This document shows positions 43,277-50,224 of a stretch of DNA of 64,000 nucleotides, one piece after another. This DNA is from an uncultured Prevotellaceae bacterium (GTDB lineage Bacteria; Bacteroidota; Bacteroidia; Bacteroidales; Bacteroidaceae): positions 62,001-126,000 of the forward strand of contig CACYKA010000001.1 of NCBI GenBank assembly GCA_902774795.1, given 5' to 3'. The notes under the pieces were generated by a model that saw only the letters and a program-made list of their open reading frames with translations, searched no databases and had not been told where the DNA came from. The position numbers and the translations under genes were made by a program. The first letter of the stretch is position 1, and each line of letters begins with the position of its first letter.

Positions 43277-43527
43277 TACTACTAACCTACTAAACCACTA
43301 ACCTACTAACCTATTAACCTACTAACCTACTAACCTACTAAACCACTAACCTTCTAACCTACTAAACCACTAACCTACTAACCTACTAACCTACTAACCT
43401 ATTAACCTACTAACCTACTAACCTACTAACCTACTAAACCACTAACCTACTAACCTACTAACCTACTAACCTACTAACCTACTAACCTACTAACCTATTA
43501 ACCTACTAGCCCACTAACCTATTAACC
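43277..43527. repeat. tandem octamer array, about 31 copies of CTACTAAC
   Basis: A run of the octamer ctactaac with variants (ccactaac, ctattaac, ttctaacc) covers about 250 bases and ends at the stop codon of the epimerase gene (43522). No spacer sequences separate the units. With the preceding short repeats it occupies the whole gap 43185-43521; I see no promoter in it. Confidence 0.95.
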
Positions 43528-44658
43528 ATTATAGTAGCTCTTATACCACTCCGCGAAGTGTCGCAAGCCTTCGCGTAAAGTGATTTTAGGCGTGAAGCCA
43601 AAATCTCTTTCTAGTGCCGTACTATCAGCATAGGTGACTGGAACGTCACCAGGCTGCATGGGCACTAGCTTCTTATGCGCCTCAAAGTCGAAATCTTCGG
43701 ACAGCACACCTGCACGAACCAACTCTTCCTGCAGAATATTCACGAAGTCCAACAGATTCTCTGGCTGACCGCCACCGATATTATATACAGCATACGGAGG
43801 AATAGGCAGACCGTCCTCACCATTCTTGCGCTCGGGAGCTCCTTGCATCACACGCACAATACCCTCAACGATGTCATCGACATAAGTGAAGTCACGGCGA
43901 CAGTTACCATAGTTGAAAATCTGAATGGTCTCACCTTTCAGCAACTTGTTGGTGAAACCAAAGTACGCCATATCTGGGCGACCTGCAGGACCATACACAG
44001 TAAAGAAACGCAATCCCGTAGTCGGAATATTATACAATTTCGAATAACAGTGAGCAAACAACTCATTACTCTTCTTTGTGGCCGCATACAGCGATACAGG
44101 ATTATCCACCCTATCATCCGTGCTAAACGGCACCTTTTTGTTACCACCATACACAGAACTGGAAGAAGCATATACCAAATGCTGCACCCCAGCATAGGTC
44201 TGAGGTCTAAGGTCTGAGGTCTGAGGCTCCCCTTTGACTTTTGACTTTTGACCTTCGCCAGAAGCCCGACAGGCTTCAAGAATATTGTAGAATCCCATCA
44301 TGTTACTCATGATATATGCATCTGGATTGGTGATGCTATAACGCACACCGGCCTGTGCAGCAAGATTCACTACAATATCAAACTGATACTCCGCAAACAA
44401 AGCATCAATTGCTGCTTTATCAGCAATGTCACCCTTAATAAATTGATAATTGACAGTTGACAATTGACAATTTAGAGTCTCCAATTCCTTTAGCCTGTAT
44501 TCCTTCAGGCGCACATCGTAGTAGTCATTTAAGTTATCTATATTGATAATTGTACTACCTTTCGTGTCTTTGAACAAACGTTTAATGAGGTTTGAACCTA
44601 TAAACCCTGCACCTCCTGTAACAAGAATAGTCTTGTTGTTTAAATCAATCTTCTGCAT
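43522..44658 (-). CDS. UDP-glucuronate 4-epimerase-like NAD-dependent epimerase
   Basis: The protein is 378 aa. LVTGGAGFIGSNL is the Rossmann motif; VYASSSSVYGGNKKVPF and YAATKKSNE give Ser and the Tyr-x3-Lys dyad; NLNDYYDVRLKEYRL is typical of UDP-glucuronate epimerases. It interconverts UDP-glucuronate and UDP-galacturonate, a polysaccharide precursor. Two short-repeat insertions are built into the protein near residues 62-73 and 135-154 (QKSKVKGEPQTSDLRPQTYA), both between fold-defining segments. It lies with a nucleotidyltransferase and a galacturonokinase-like gene. Confidence 0.88.
   Translation of the reverse strand: MQKIDLNNKTILVTGGAGFIGSNLIKRLFKDTKGSTIINIDNLNDYYDVRLKEYRLKELETLNCQLSTVNYQFIKGDIADKAAIDALFAEYQFDIVVNLAAQAGVRYSITNPDAYIMSNMMGFYNILEACRASGEGQKSKVKGEPQTSDLRPQTYAGVQHLVYASSSSVYGGNKKVPFSTDDRVDNPVSLYAATKKSNELFAHCYSKLYNIPTTGLRFFTVYGPAGRPDMAYFGFTNKLLKGETIQIFNYGNCRRDFTYVDDIVEGIVRVMQGAPERKNGEDGLPIPPYAVYNIGGGQPENLLDFVNILQEELVRAGVLSEDFDFEAHKKLVPMQPGDVPVTYADSTALERDFGFTPKITLREGLRHFAEWYKSYYNG
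44197..44254. repeat. in-frame repeats (GGTCTGA/GGTCTAA and CTTTTGA) in the epimerase gene
   Basis: Seven-base units ggtctga/ggtctaa, then cttttga, about eight in all. On the coding strand they give KSKVKGEPQTSDLRPQT. The same units make the intergenic arrays near 46.0 and 46.5 kb. Confidence 0.8.
44441..44473. repeat. in-frame repeats (AATTGAC) in the epimerase gene
   Basis: Four or five attgaca/attgata units inside the gene encode NCQLSTVNYQ on the minus strand. The flanking intergenic tract at 44662-44697 uses the same unit. Confidence 0.75.
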
Positions 44659-44661
44659 TTT

Positions 44662-44697
44662 ATTAATTGATAATTGATAATTGACAATTGAGAATTA
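44662..44697. repeat. intergenic AATTGATA-type repeats downstream of four-helix-bundle copy 2
   Basis: aattgataattgataattgacaattgag: four units between the epimerase start and the end of the second four-helix-bundle gene. Confidence 0.8.
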
Positions 44698-45063
44698 TTA
44701 TTTATCGCCTGTCTCTTTGAGTTTCTTTATTATTGAAGTAAGTAACTTTATAAGCTCTGCACAGTCTGAATTGATAGACTCATACTGTGTATCATCAAGG
44801 TAATTTGTTGCATGAAGAAGGTCTAGCCAGTACTCTGTCTCATCAGCCTCTTTCAATGCTATATTCAGTTTATTCAGAAAATCCATACGCGATTGAGCGT
44901 TCTTGCTTTCACGCGTATTGGCTCCTATACTTGTACCACATCGAAGTAATTGCTTCGACATGACATATTCACTCTTCTGTTCCATCAAGAATTTATAGCA
45001 TCCTATAATACGGATTGCAAAATCCCTGCTTTTAATTTGAATCGCATTCGCCATAATTGTCAA
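44698..45063 (-). CDS. four-helix-bundle protein, copy 2
   Basis: The protein is 121 aa; the start is at MTIMANAIQ or its fourth residue MANAIQ. IKSRDFAIRIIGCYKFL, YVMSKQLLRCGTSIGANTRE, and KLNIALKEADETEYWLDLL match the divergent branch of the four-helix-bundle family (S-x-x-L-x-R-x-x-x-S-I-G-A-N). It is not an obvious recent duplicate of copies 1 or 3, so the three were acquired or diverged separately. AATTGTC/AATTATC repeats border it on both sides. Confidence 0.88.
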   Translation of the reverse strand: MTIMANAIQIKSRDFAIRIIGCYKFLMEQKSEYVMSKQLLRCGTSIGANTRESKNAQSRMDFLNKLNIALKEADETEYWLDLLHATNYLDDTQYESINSDCAELIKLLTSIIKKLKETGDK

Positions 45064-45151
45064 TTGTCAATTCTCAACACCCGCAAGGCCAATTGTCAAT
45101 TATCAATTATCAACACCCGCAAGGTCAATTGTCAATTATCAATTATCAATT
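45055..45151. repeat. AATTGTC/AATTATC repeats with a larger duplicated unit
   Basis: Heptad-like units fill the gap upstream of the second four-helix-bundle gene and run into the end of the nucleotidyltransferase gene. A longer segment, caacacccgcaagg followed by the heptads, is itself duplicated. Confidence 0.85.
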
Positions 45152-45958
45152 AGCGAAGCGTTCCACCGCTTCGTAGTAAGTATCCAAACTTCCAATATCA
45201 AATCTACCTGCGCTCATAGGCCAGGCATGCATAGTGGTATGTTCCACCATATAGTGCGCCAAGTTGCCAGGAGCATCCTTGCCACAACCATTCTCTACTG
45301 AATGACGGACTAAATCCAAGTCCTTCTTCAAATAGATATAGAAAGGTGGCACCGCCCAGTGGCTTTTGGGCTGCTGTGGTTTCTCTTCCATGCCAAGGAC
45401 TTTCATCTCTGAGTCCAATTCCACCACACCTGTGCGTTGCAGTTTCTCTATCGATGGCTGCTCATGGCACATGATGCAAGAAGTTTGCTTTTCCTTGGCA
45501 AAGTCCACGAACTCCTTGAAGGAGAAGAACAGCAGGTTATCCGCTGCAACGACAAGCAGGTCATCGTTGATAATTGACAATTGAGAATTGAAAATTGAAA
45601 ATTCTTTATCTCCAGGAATAACACCTCCATTTATTGCATATATTAAATCCCTAACAGCTCCGACGATGGTAATTGGCTTCACCCATCGACGGTCTGAAGT
45701 CTGAGGTCTAAGGTCTGAGGTTGTTTCGCCTTTGACCAATTCCCTTTGACCTTGGTCTTTCGCCCATTGGGCGAATATCGGAGCAAACCGATGATTTGAA
45801 ATAATGATGTGTTCATCAATATCATCAATCTTATCTATATCATCAAGCATCCTACCAAGAATGGTATTCTCACCAATTTTCAACAGCGGCTTTGGGAAAT
45901 TCTTGGTTAATTCACCAAGTCTGGTTGCGTAACCTGCAGCAATAACTATATTTTTCAT
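45146..45958 (-). CDS. sugar-phosphate nucleotidyltransferase
   Basis: The protein is 270 aa. IAAGYATRLGELTKNFPKPL is the NTP-binding signature (G-x-x-T-R-L and P-K-P-L-L); LLVVAADNLLFF carries the metal-binding acidic residue; MEEKPQQPKSH is conserved. It forms an NDP-sugar, perhaps UDP-sugar, from a sugar 1-phosphate. Two repeat-derived insertions, at 45566-45604 and 45690-45760, add peptides resembling those in the neighbouring epimerase. The genes on both sides suggest uronic-acid sugar activation. Confidence 0.85.
   Translation of the reverse strand: MKNIVIAAGYATRLGELTKNFPKPLLKIGENTILGRMLDDIDKIDDIDEHIIISNHRFAPIFAQWAKDQGQRELVKGETTSDLRPQTSDRRWVKPITIVGAVRDLIYAINGGVIPGDKEFSIFNSQLSIINDDLLVVAADNLLFFSFKEFVDFAKEKQTSCIMCHEQPSIEKLQRTGVVELDSEMKVLGMEEKPQQPKSHWAVPPFYIYLKKDLDLVRHSVENGCGKDAPGNLAHYMVEHTTMHAWPMSAGRFDIGSLDTYYEAVERFAN
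45566..45604. repeat. in-frame AATTGAA-type repeats in the nucleotidyltransferase gene
   Basis: gataattgacaattgagaattgaaaattgaaaattc: five units coding for EFSIFNSQLSIINDD on the minus strand. Confidence 0.8.
45690..45760. repeat. in-frame GTCTGAG/CTTTGAC repeats in the nucleotidyltransferase gene
   Basis: ggtctgaagtctgaggtct and later ctttgacc units; they encode DQGQRELVKGETTSDLRPQT. Confidence 0.75.
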
Positions 45959-45966
45959 ACTTCAAA

Positions 45967-46137
45967 ATGGTCTAAAGTCAAAAGTCTAAGGTCTAAGGCT
46001 TTAATTCTGTCTGAGGTCTAAAGTATTGTTTAGTCTAAGGTCTGAAGTCTAAGGTCTAAGGTTATTATTTCTGTCTAAAATCTGAAGTCTCTTCGCCTTT
46101 GATCTTTATCCTTTGACTGAGTCCCCTTGACTTTTAT
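45967..46137. repeat. GTCTAAG/CTTTGAC repeat tract downstream of four-helix-bundle copy 3
   Basis: Mixed gtctaag, gtctgag, ctttgac units over about 170 bases. The tract continues into the last codons of the third four-helix-bundle gene, whose C-terminus (SQGDSVKG) is repeat-encoded. Confidence 0.85.
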
Positions 46138-46537
46138 TTATTGATTCTATCAGTTTATATATTTGGTTCGATATCGAAATGGCTTCACCCTTAAGTTGGT
46201 CAAATGTCGCTTGGTCAATCATTTTGCGATCAAGACAAAGATAAAGCATAGAGCGCACCTCAGAACAACTACCTCTTGAAATTTGTAAGAAGTTCATATA
46301 TTTAGCATCTGAACCTGATTCCGCACCTTCTGCGATGTTGTTCATAATGCTAACAGCTGCTCTTTGAATTTGGTCACGGAAGCCATAATCCTTCACCTCC
46401 TCCATAATATCGTAGATACTATTCACAAAGGTACGTGACTGCAGCCAAACCCTTAATCCTTCAAAGCTTCTATCCATGGCCTTTGACCTTTGTCCTTTGA
46501 CCTTTGACTCATCGTTAGATGAAACGCGCTCCATCAT
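46106..46537 (-). CDS. four-helix-bundle protein, copy 3
   Basis: The protein is 143 aa. The core MDRSFEGLRVWLQSRTFVN, FRDQIQRAAVSIMNNIAEGA and YMNFLQISRGSCSEVRSM is of the S23/IVP pattern (L-R-V-W, D-Q-I-x-R-A-A-x-S-I-x-x-N-I-A-E-G). The N-terminal 20 residues (with KVKGQRSK) and the C-terminal eight are encoded by short repeats, so the natural start may be MDRSF near 46477. It overlaps the kinase gene by 23 bases, the only four-helix-bundle gene here in contact with another gene. Confidence 0.88.
   Translation of the reverse strand: MMERVSSNDESKVKGQRSKAMDRSFEGLRVWLQSRTFVNSIYDIMEEVKDYGFRDQIQRAAVSIMNNIAEGAESGSDAKYMNFLQISRGSCSEVRSMLYLCLDRKMIDQATFDQLKGEAISISNQIYKLIESINKSQGDSVKG
46481..46511. 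repeat. CTTTGAC repeats upstream of four-helix-bundle copy 3
   Basis: cctttgacctttgtcctttgacctttgac, four copies of a 7-base unit at the N-terminal end of copy 3 and near the kinase stop. Confidence 0.8.
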
Positions 46538-47729
46538 CTGATTTGCAGAAATAAACCTTGAACGAGTTCTTGTATTGTGGGAACTGCTCTAGGTACTTTT
46601 CTGTTATTGTTTTTTCTATTTCCTCTTTCTTGGCGGGATCCACAAGAGCTATGCATGCGCCTTTGAAACCAGCACCGCTAAAGCGACCACCGTAGATACC
46701 ATCCGTGGTAAGCATAGCGTTGTAAATCGCAATCAACTCCGGCGAGCCACACTCATAATTGTGAATACTCGACTCACAAGATGCCTTCGATAGACTACCA
46801 AACCACTCCAGATTACCAGTCTCCCAAGCCGTGATACCTTCACGGACACGTTTATGCTCAGAGAAGAAGTGTTCCGCTCTACGTGCAAACCTTGGCGGCA
46901 TCTTATCCCTATGTATCTTATACATATTCTCTGAGACATCCCGCAGGAAAGTCTTGTTCTGCTCTTTCAGCGGTATATTTTCGTATGCCTGAACCAGCCA
47001 TGTTGCAGTCTTGCATTCTGCAACACGCAGGTTGTAGTCACTGCTCATCAGACTGCGTGTCAATCCTGAGAAGAATATTCCAAACTCGAAAGGCAGTCCC
47101 TCACCATCTGACCTTTGACCTTTGACCGAATCCCCTTGACCACCGAAAGGTATCAAGCGGTATTCATCACTCTCGCAGTCCAGCATCAGCAAGTGATCTT
47201 TCTTGCCTAAAGCGATACATGCTTGGTCAAGAAGACCATTATTCAGCCCAATGTATTCACGTTCGGCCTCAGAAGCAATTTTCATTACCTCAAAAGCCTC
47301 CAACTGGATACCATTCGCTTTTGCAAACGCCATAACATAGGCTATCAGCACAGCGGCACTCGAAGACAAACCACCTACGGGAATACTACCTTTGATGGTT
47401 CCCGTGATTCCCGTCTTCAGTTTGAACCTCTTTTGCAACGCAAACTTAGCGCCTCGGGCGTAGTCGCCCCAGTCACCCTGCTTCACCAATGCCGGAGTGG
47501 CAATGTCAAAGTCAATTACCCCGTCAAATGTTAACGACTCCAAATGAACATGAGACCCTGAGTAATTGTCAATTGTCAATTGTCCATTATCAATTTGGTT
47601 TACATTAAACCACAAATCCACCCCTTTATCTATGGCAAAACCCGTCACCAATCCATGCTGGTGATCCACATGCGCCCCTAAAGGACACACCCTATAAGGC
47701 GAAAAAATATGATATTGATATTTCTCCAT
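46515..47729 (-). CDS. galactokinase-family sugar kinase, galacturonokinase-like
   Basis: The protein is 404 aa. FSPYRVCPLGAHVDHQHG is the substrate-binding start (compare galactokinase G-R-x-N-L-I-G-E-H-x-D-Y); here it resembles the S-P-Y-R-x-C-P-L-G-A-H-x-D-H-Q-G form I associate with plant galacturonic acid kinase. PVGGLSSSAAVLIA is the ATP-binding GHMP motif and GGRFSGAGFKG the third. It may phosphorylate galacturonate, feeding the nucleotidyltransferase and the UDP-uronate epimerase next door. Two in-frame short-repeat insertions are present (near residues 46-56 and 197-208). Confidence 0.85.
   Translation of the reverse strand: MEKYQYHIFSPYRVCPLGAHVDHQHGLVTGFAIDKGVDLWFNVNQIDNGQLTIDNYSGSHVHLESLTFDGVIDFDIATPALVKQGDWGDYARGAKFALQKRFKLKTGITGTIKGSIPVGGLSSSAAVLIAYVMAFAKANGIQLEAFEVMKIASEAEREYIGLNNGLLDQACIALGKKDHLLMLDCESDEYRLIPFGGQGDSVKGQRSDGEGLPFEFGIFFSGLTRSLMSSDYNLRVAECKTATWLVQAYENIPLKEQNKTFLRDVSENMYKIHRDKMPPRFARRAEHFFSEHKRVREGITAWETGNLEWFGSLSKASCESSIHNYECGSPELIAIYNAMLTTDGIYGGRFSGAGFKGACIALVDPAKKEEIEKTITEKYLEQFPQYKNSFKVYFCKSDDGARFI
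47106..47142. repeat. in-frame CTTTGAC-type repeats in the kinase gene
   Basis: ctgacctttgacctttgaccg followed by ccccttgacc; it encodes GQGDSVKGQRSDGE on the minus strand. Confidence 0.75.
47562..47596. repeat. in-frame AATTGTC-type repeats in the kinase gene
   Basis: taattgtcaattgtcaattg and tccattatcaatt, five units; it encodes VNQIDNGQLTIDNYS. Confidence 0.75.
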
Positions 47730-47798
47730 ATATTAATTCGTTTTTAATTACTAGCTTATATCTTTATGAAACAGGAATCGAGCTCTGTTCACTTGTGT

Positions 47799-47816
47799 GA
47801 GACAAGAACCTGTCCC
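47799..47816. repeat. imperfect palindrome in the kinase upstream region
   Basis: GAGACAAGAACCTGTCCC reads as two nearly matching 8-base half sites around AA. A second inverted pair (gaacag/ctgttc) sits at about 47768-47790. Together they may form leader hairpins of the kinase transcript or bind a regulator. Confidence 0.4.
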
Positions 47817-47847
47817 TCAAATTTCCTTATTATTATAGAAAGCGCCA

Positions 47848-47855
47848 CAAAATTA
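47848..47855 (-). promoter_or_regulatory. -7 element for the nucleotide-sugar gene cluster
   Basis: Minus strand TAATTTTG (TAnnTTTG), about 119 bases upstream of the kinase start. No convincing -33 partner. Confidence 0.45.
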
Positions 47856-47990
47856 CAATAAAAAAATGAATTATTAAAATTTTAGCCCATTTTTTTATAA
47901 AACCGTCAAAGTTTTTCCTTTTTTCACCTTTGACTTCATCGTAATCGTATCTTTAGAACGCTTATACCTTTAGGGGCCCTGCGCGCAGCT

Positions 47991-48033
47991 AATTCGCTAA
48001 CCGCTTACCGCTAAACGCTAACCCTTAACTTTC
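47991..48033. repeat. CGCTAAC-type repeats at the end of the TRIC gene
   Basis: cgctaaccgcttaccgctaaacgctaac: five degenerate units covering the stop codon of the TRIC-like gene and its last residues (RVKVKG). Confidence 0.7.
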
Positions 48034-48617
48034 ACTCTAGGCAATTGCCAGCTATATTTTACAGCAAGACATCTTATCACAATAACTGTTGCCATACAAC
48101 CAATATTCTGGACCAGTGGACTGAAGGAACATAGAACGAGCAGGAAATACGTTATTCCACCAAAAACACAAGCAAGAGCATATATTTCTTTCCTGAATAT
48201 TAATGGTGTCTCGCTGATGCAAATATCCCTGATCACACCACCACCAGCCCCAGTTATCGTACCTATGATTATAGCTATGACTGGTGAGCATCCGCAATCC
48301 AAAGCTTTTGTCAGACCAATCAGTGTAAATATACCAAGTCCTATCGTATCAAACAAGAAGATTGTACCCGCTATCTTATTGATAAGTTTATGACAGAAAT
48401 AAAAGAAGACCAGAGACAGCAGGACAACCAACAGTGGAATTAAATCGTAAAACCAGAAAGGTCTCTCACCCAAAAGCAAATCTCTTATGGTTCCACCACC
48501 CACAGCCGTCGCTAACCCAACAGTATATAAACCAAATAAATCAAATTGCTTTAGAGCAGCTAACCTAATACCACTTATTGCAAAAGCAATAGTTCCAATA
48601 ATCTCAATCCAATACAT
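48018..48617 (-). CDS. TRIC-family cation channel protein (YadS/UPF0126-like)
   Basis: The protein is 199 aa with seven hydrophobic segments in two similar halves. FAISGIRLAALKQFDLFGLY and AVGGGTIRDLLLGERPFWFY in the first half, and GLTKALDCGCSP and TGAGGGVIRDICISETP in the second, are the duplicated glycine-rich TRIC motifs. Such channels conduct K+ or related ions across the inner membrane. The C-terminal RVKVKG is repeat-derived and probably dispensable. Confidence 0.9.
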   Translation of the reverse strand: MYWIEIIGTIAFAISGIRLAALKQFDLFGLYTVGLATAVGGGTIRDLLLGERPFWFYDLIPLLVVLLSLVFFYFCHKLINKIAGTIFLFDTIGLGIFTLIGLTKALDCGCSPVIAIIIGTITGAGGGVIRDICISETPLIFRKEIYALACVFGGITYFLLVLCSFSPLVQNIGCMATVIVIRCLAVKYSWQLPRVKVKG

Positions 48618-48629
48618 ATTTTACATCAC

Positions 48630-48699
48630 TCTAACCTACTAACCTACTAACCTATTAACCTCTAAACTCTAACCGCTAACCGCTAAACTCTAACCTATT
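48630..48699. repeat. octamer repeats (CTACTAAC/CTAACCG)
   Basis: About eight degenerate units between the TRIC and desulfidase-type genes, with the same core as the 43.3 kb array. Confidence 0.8.
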
Positions 48700-48712
48700 A
48701 TCAACATTAGCC

Positions 48713-50005
48713 TCATTTCGTTGTCATGATATTCAGGATCATCTCATCAGTCTTGCACATAGCATCTGCACCGATACTGGTCAGATTATGAATGCTCTTA
48801 TCCACATCGTCATCCACAATACCCTCTGACGAACTGACGCACTTGCCCTCCATAGCCAGCAGAGCCGACAGTAAAGCAGTGGAAACTCCTGAGGTTATCT
48901 TCAGTGAGCATGATGGTTTGGCACCATCGCATATCATACCCGTCAGGTTAGCAATCATATTCTTCACTGAAGAGCAGATACGTTCATAGTCACCACCCAT
49001 CAGATATGTGATGCCACAGCTACTGCCGATGTTTGCCACCACACAACCACAGAGTGCCGACAGTTTCCCCAATGACTGTTTGATATATATGGCAGTCAGA
49101 TGACTGAGCATCAAGGCACGTATGAGCTCCTCCTCTGTATTCTCATTTTCCTTGGCATAAACACAGACAGGGTTGGTAGCACAGATGCCCTGATTGCCGC
49201 TGCCACTGTTTGACATTACCGGAATCATAGCACCACCCATGCGGGCATCACATGCCGATGCCGTTCGTGAGATGATATGGCAATATATGCTATCACCGAA
49301 TATTCCCTTTGACAGCGGACGCTCTATGCTCTTGCCGAGGTTATGACCGTAGTTGCCCTTCAGTGCCTCACGTGCTGCATTCATGTTATAGGTTTGTGCC
49401 TCCTGAATGAAACTGATCTCATCAAGTGGTGTCGTCATGGCAAAATCATACACAAGGCGTAAGTTCAGAGGAACATCCATGTCACTGGCAGGACTGTTCA
49501 CACTGGTATTAATACTATTCCCGGCCTTACCGGATAAGCACTTCTCGTCATCTATAAACCTGGTATGCCCACCGGCGATGACTGAAGACGCTTTCTTGTC
49601 GCCAGCGGTGCAGATTATCTCCACATACAACTTCTCACTGATGCCTTCCTTCTGTTTGATAGAAATACGATTCTCTGCAATAAACCTCTTCCCCTCTTCG
49701 AGCGTACTTGGCGTCAAGTCCTTGAGCACCTCCAGCTGATAGTCACTCTTGCCGATGATAGCACCTAAGGCAATGGCAATGGGCAAGCCCAACATACCCG
49801 TTCCCGGAATCCCGACCCCCATCGCATTCTTCAGGATATTAGGACTTAATAACGCCTCAATCTTCTCAGGACGGCAACCCAATTTCTCGGTAGCCTTCGC
49901 CGTACACAGTGCCACACACATCGGTTCAGTGCATCCGATGGCAGGCACCACCTCCCGATGTACCATCGCGATAATCTTATCTCTCTGTTCTTTCTCTATC
50001 ATCAT
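48713..50005 (-). CDS. L-cysteine desulfidase / serine dehydratase alpha-like protein (YhaM/UPF0597)
   Basis: The protein is about 430 aa from ATG 50005 (or the adjacent 50002); an upstream frame to 50047 is not supported. VPAIGCTEPMCVALCTAKA holds the iron-sulfur Cys; GVGIPGTGMLGLPIAIA, GSGNQGICATNPVCVYA and IGSSCGITYLMGG are family blocks. It releases sulfide, ammonia and pyruvate from cysteine (or acts on serine-like substrates). No obvious functional neighbours. Confidence 0.88.
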   Translation of the reverse strand: MMIEKEQRDKIIAMVHREVVPAIGCTEPMCVALCTAKATEKLGCRPEKIEALLSPNILKNAMGVGIPGTGMLGLPIAIALGAIIGKSDYQLEVLKDLTPSTLEEGKRFIAENRISIKQKEGISEKLYVEIICTAGDKKASSVIAGGHTRFIDDEKCLSGKAGNSINTSVNSPASDMDVPLNLRLVYDFAMTTPLDEISFIQEAQTYNMNAAREALKGNYGHNLGKSIERPLSKGIFGDSIYCHIISRTASACDARMGGAMIPVMSNSGSGNQGICATNPVCVYAKENENTEEELIRALMLSHLTAIYIKQSLGKLSALCGCVVANIGSSCGITYLMGGDYERICSSVKNMIANLTGMICDGAKPSCSLKITSGVSTALLSALLAMEGKCVSSSEGIVDDDVDKSIHNLTSIGADAMCKTDEMILNIMTTK

Positions 50006-50043
50006 AATAAAACAGGACTCTGTCTCTCTTTTTTCTATAAAAC

Positions 50044-50112
50044 TCACCCATATTGATTCTTCCTTTTATACTTCTCACTCAATTCCAGCAACTCCTTAAA
50101 CAACGTCAACCT
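50044..50112 (-). pseudogene. tail fragment of a helicase-associated-domain gene
   Basis: Minus strand codons read RLTLFKELLELSEKYKRKNQ and YG then stop. This matches the C-terminus of the intact gene (RVEAFKKLMELSERYRRVNQ). The upstream part is replaced by an 8-base repeat tract. Confidence 0.6.
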
Positions 50113-50114
50113 CA

Positions 50115-50210
50115 GTTCCGTAAGTCCGTAATTCCGTACCTCCGTATATCCGTCTATCCGTAGATCCGTCTATCCGTAGATCCATGTTTCCGTAATTCCG
50201 TCAAACCCAC
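50115..50210. repeat. tandem octamer tract (ATCCGTAG-type), about 12 copies
   Basis: Units such as ttccgtaa, gtccgtaa, atccgtct and atccgtag repeat between two helicase-associated-domain tail fragments. The same ttccgtaattcc motif recurs at 27490, beside the other decayed copy. Confidence 0.9.
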
Positions 50211-50224
50211 TGGTTGACATGCCA
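50201..50224 (-). pseudogene. last codons of another helicase-associated-domain copy
   Basis: Minus strand HVNQWV then stop, as in the tail of the decayed copy at 27506. It adjoins the end of the zeta-type toxin gene (stop at 50225). Confidence 0.45.

Noticed and set aside
43277..43527. CRISPR array
   Set aside because: The 8-base units are contiguous, without spacers of unique sequence, and no cas genes are near.
42783..46537. Diversity-generating retroelement (Avd-like genes)
   Set aside because: The four-helix-bundle genes resemble Avd, but no reverse transcriptase, template or variable repeat was found.
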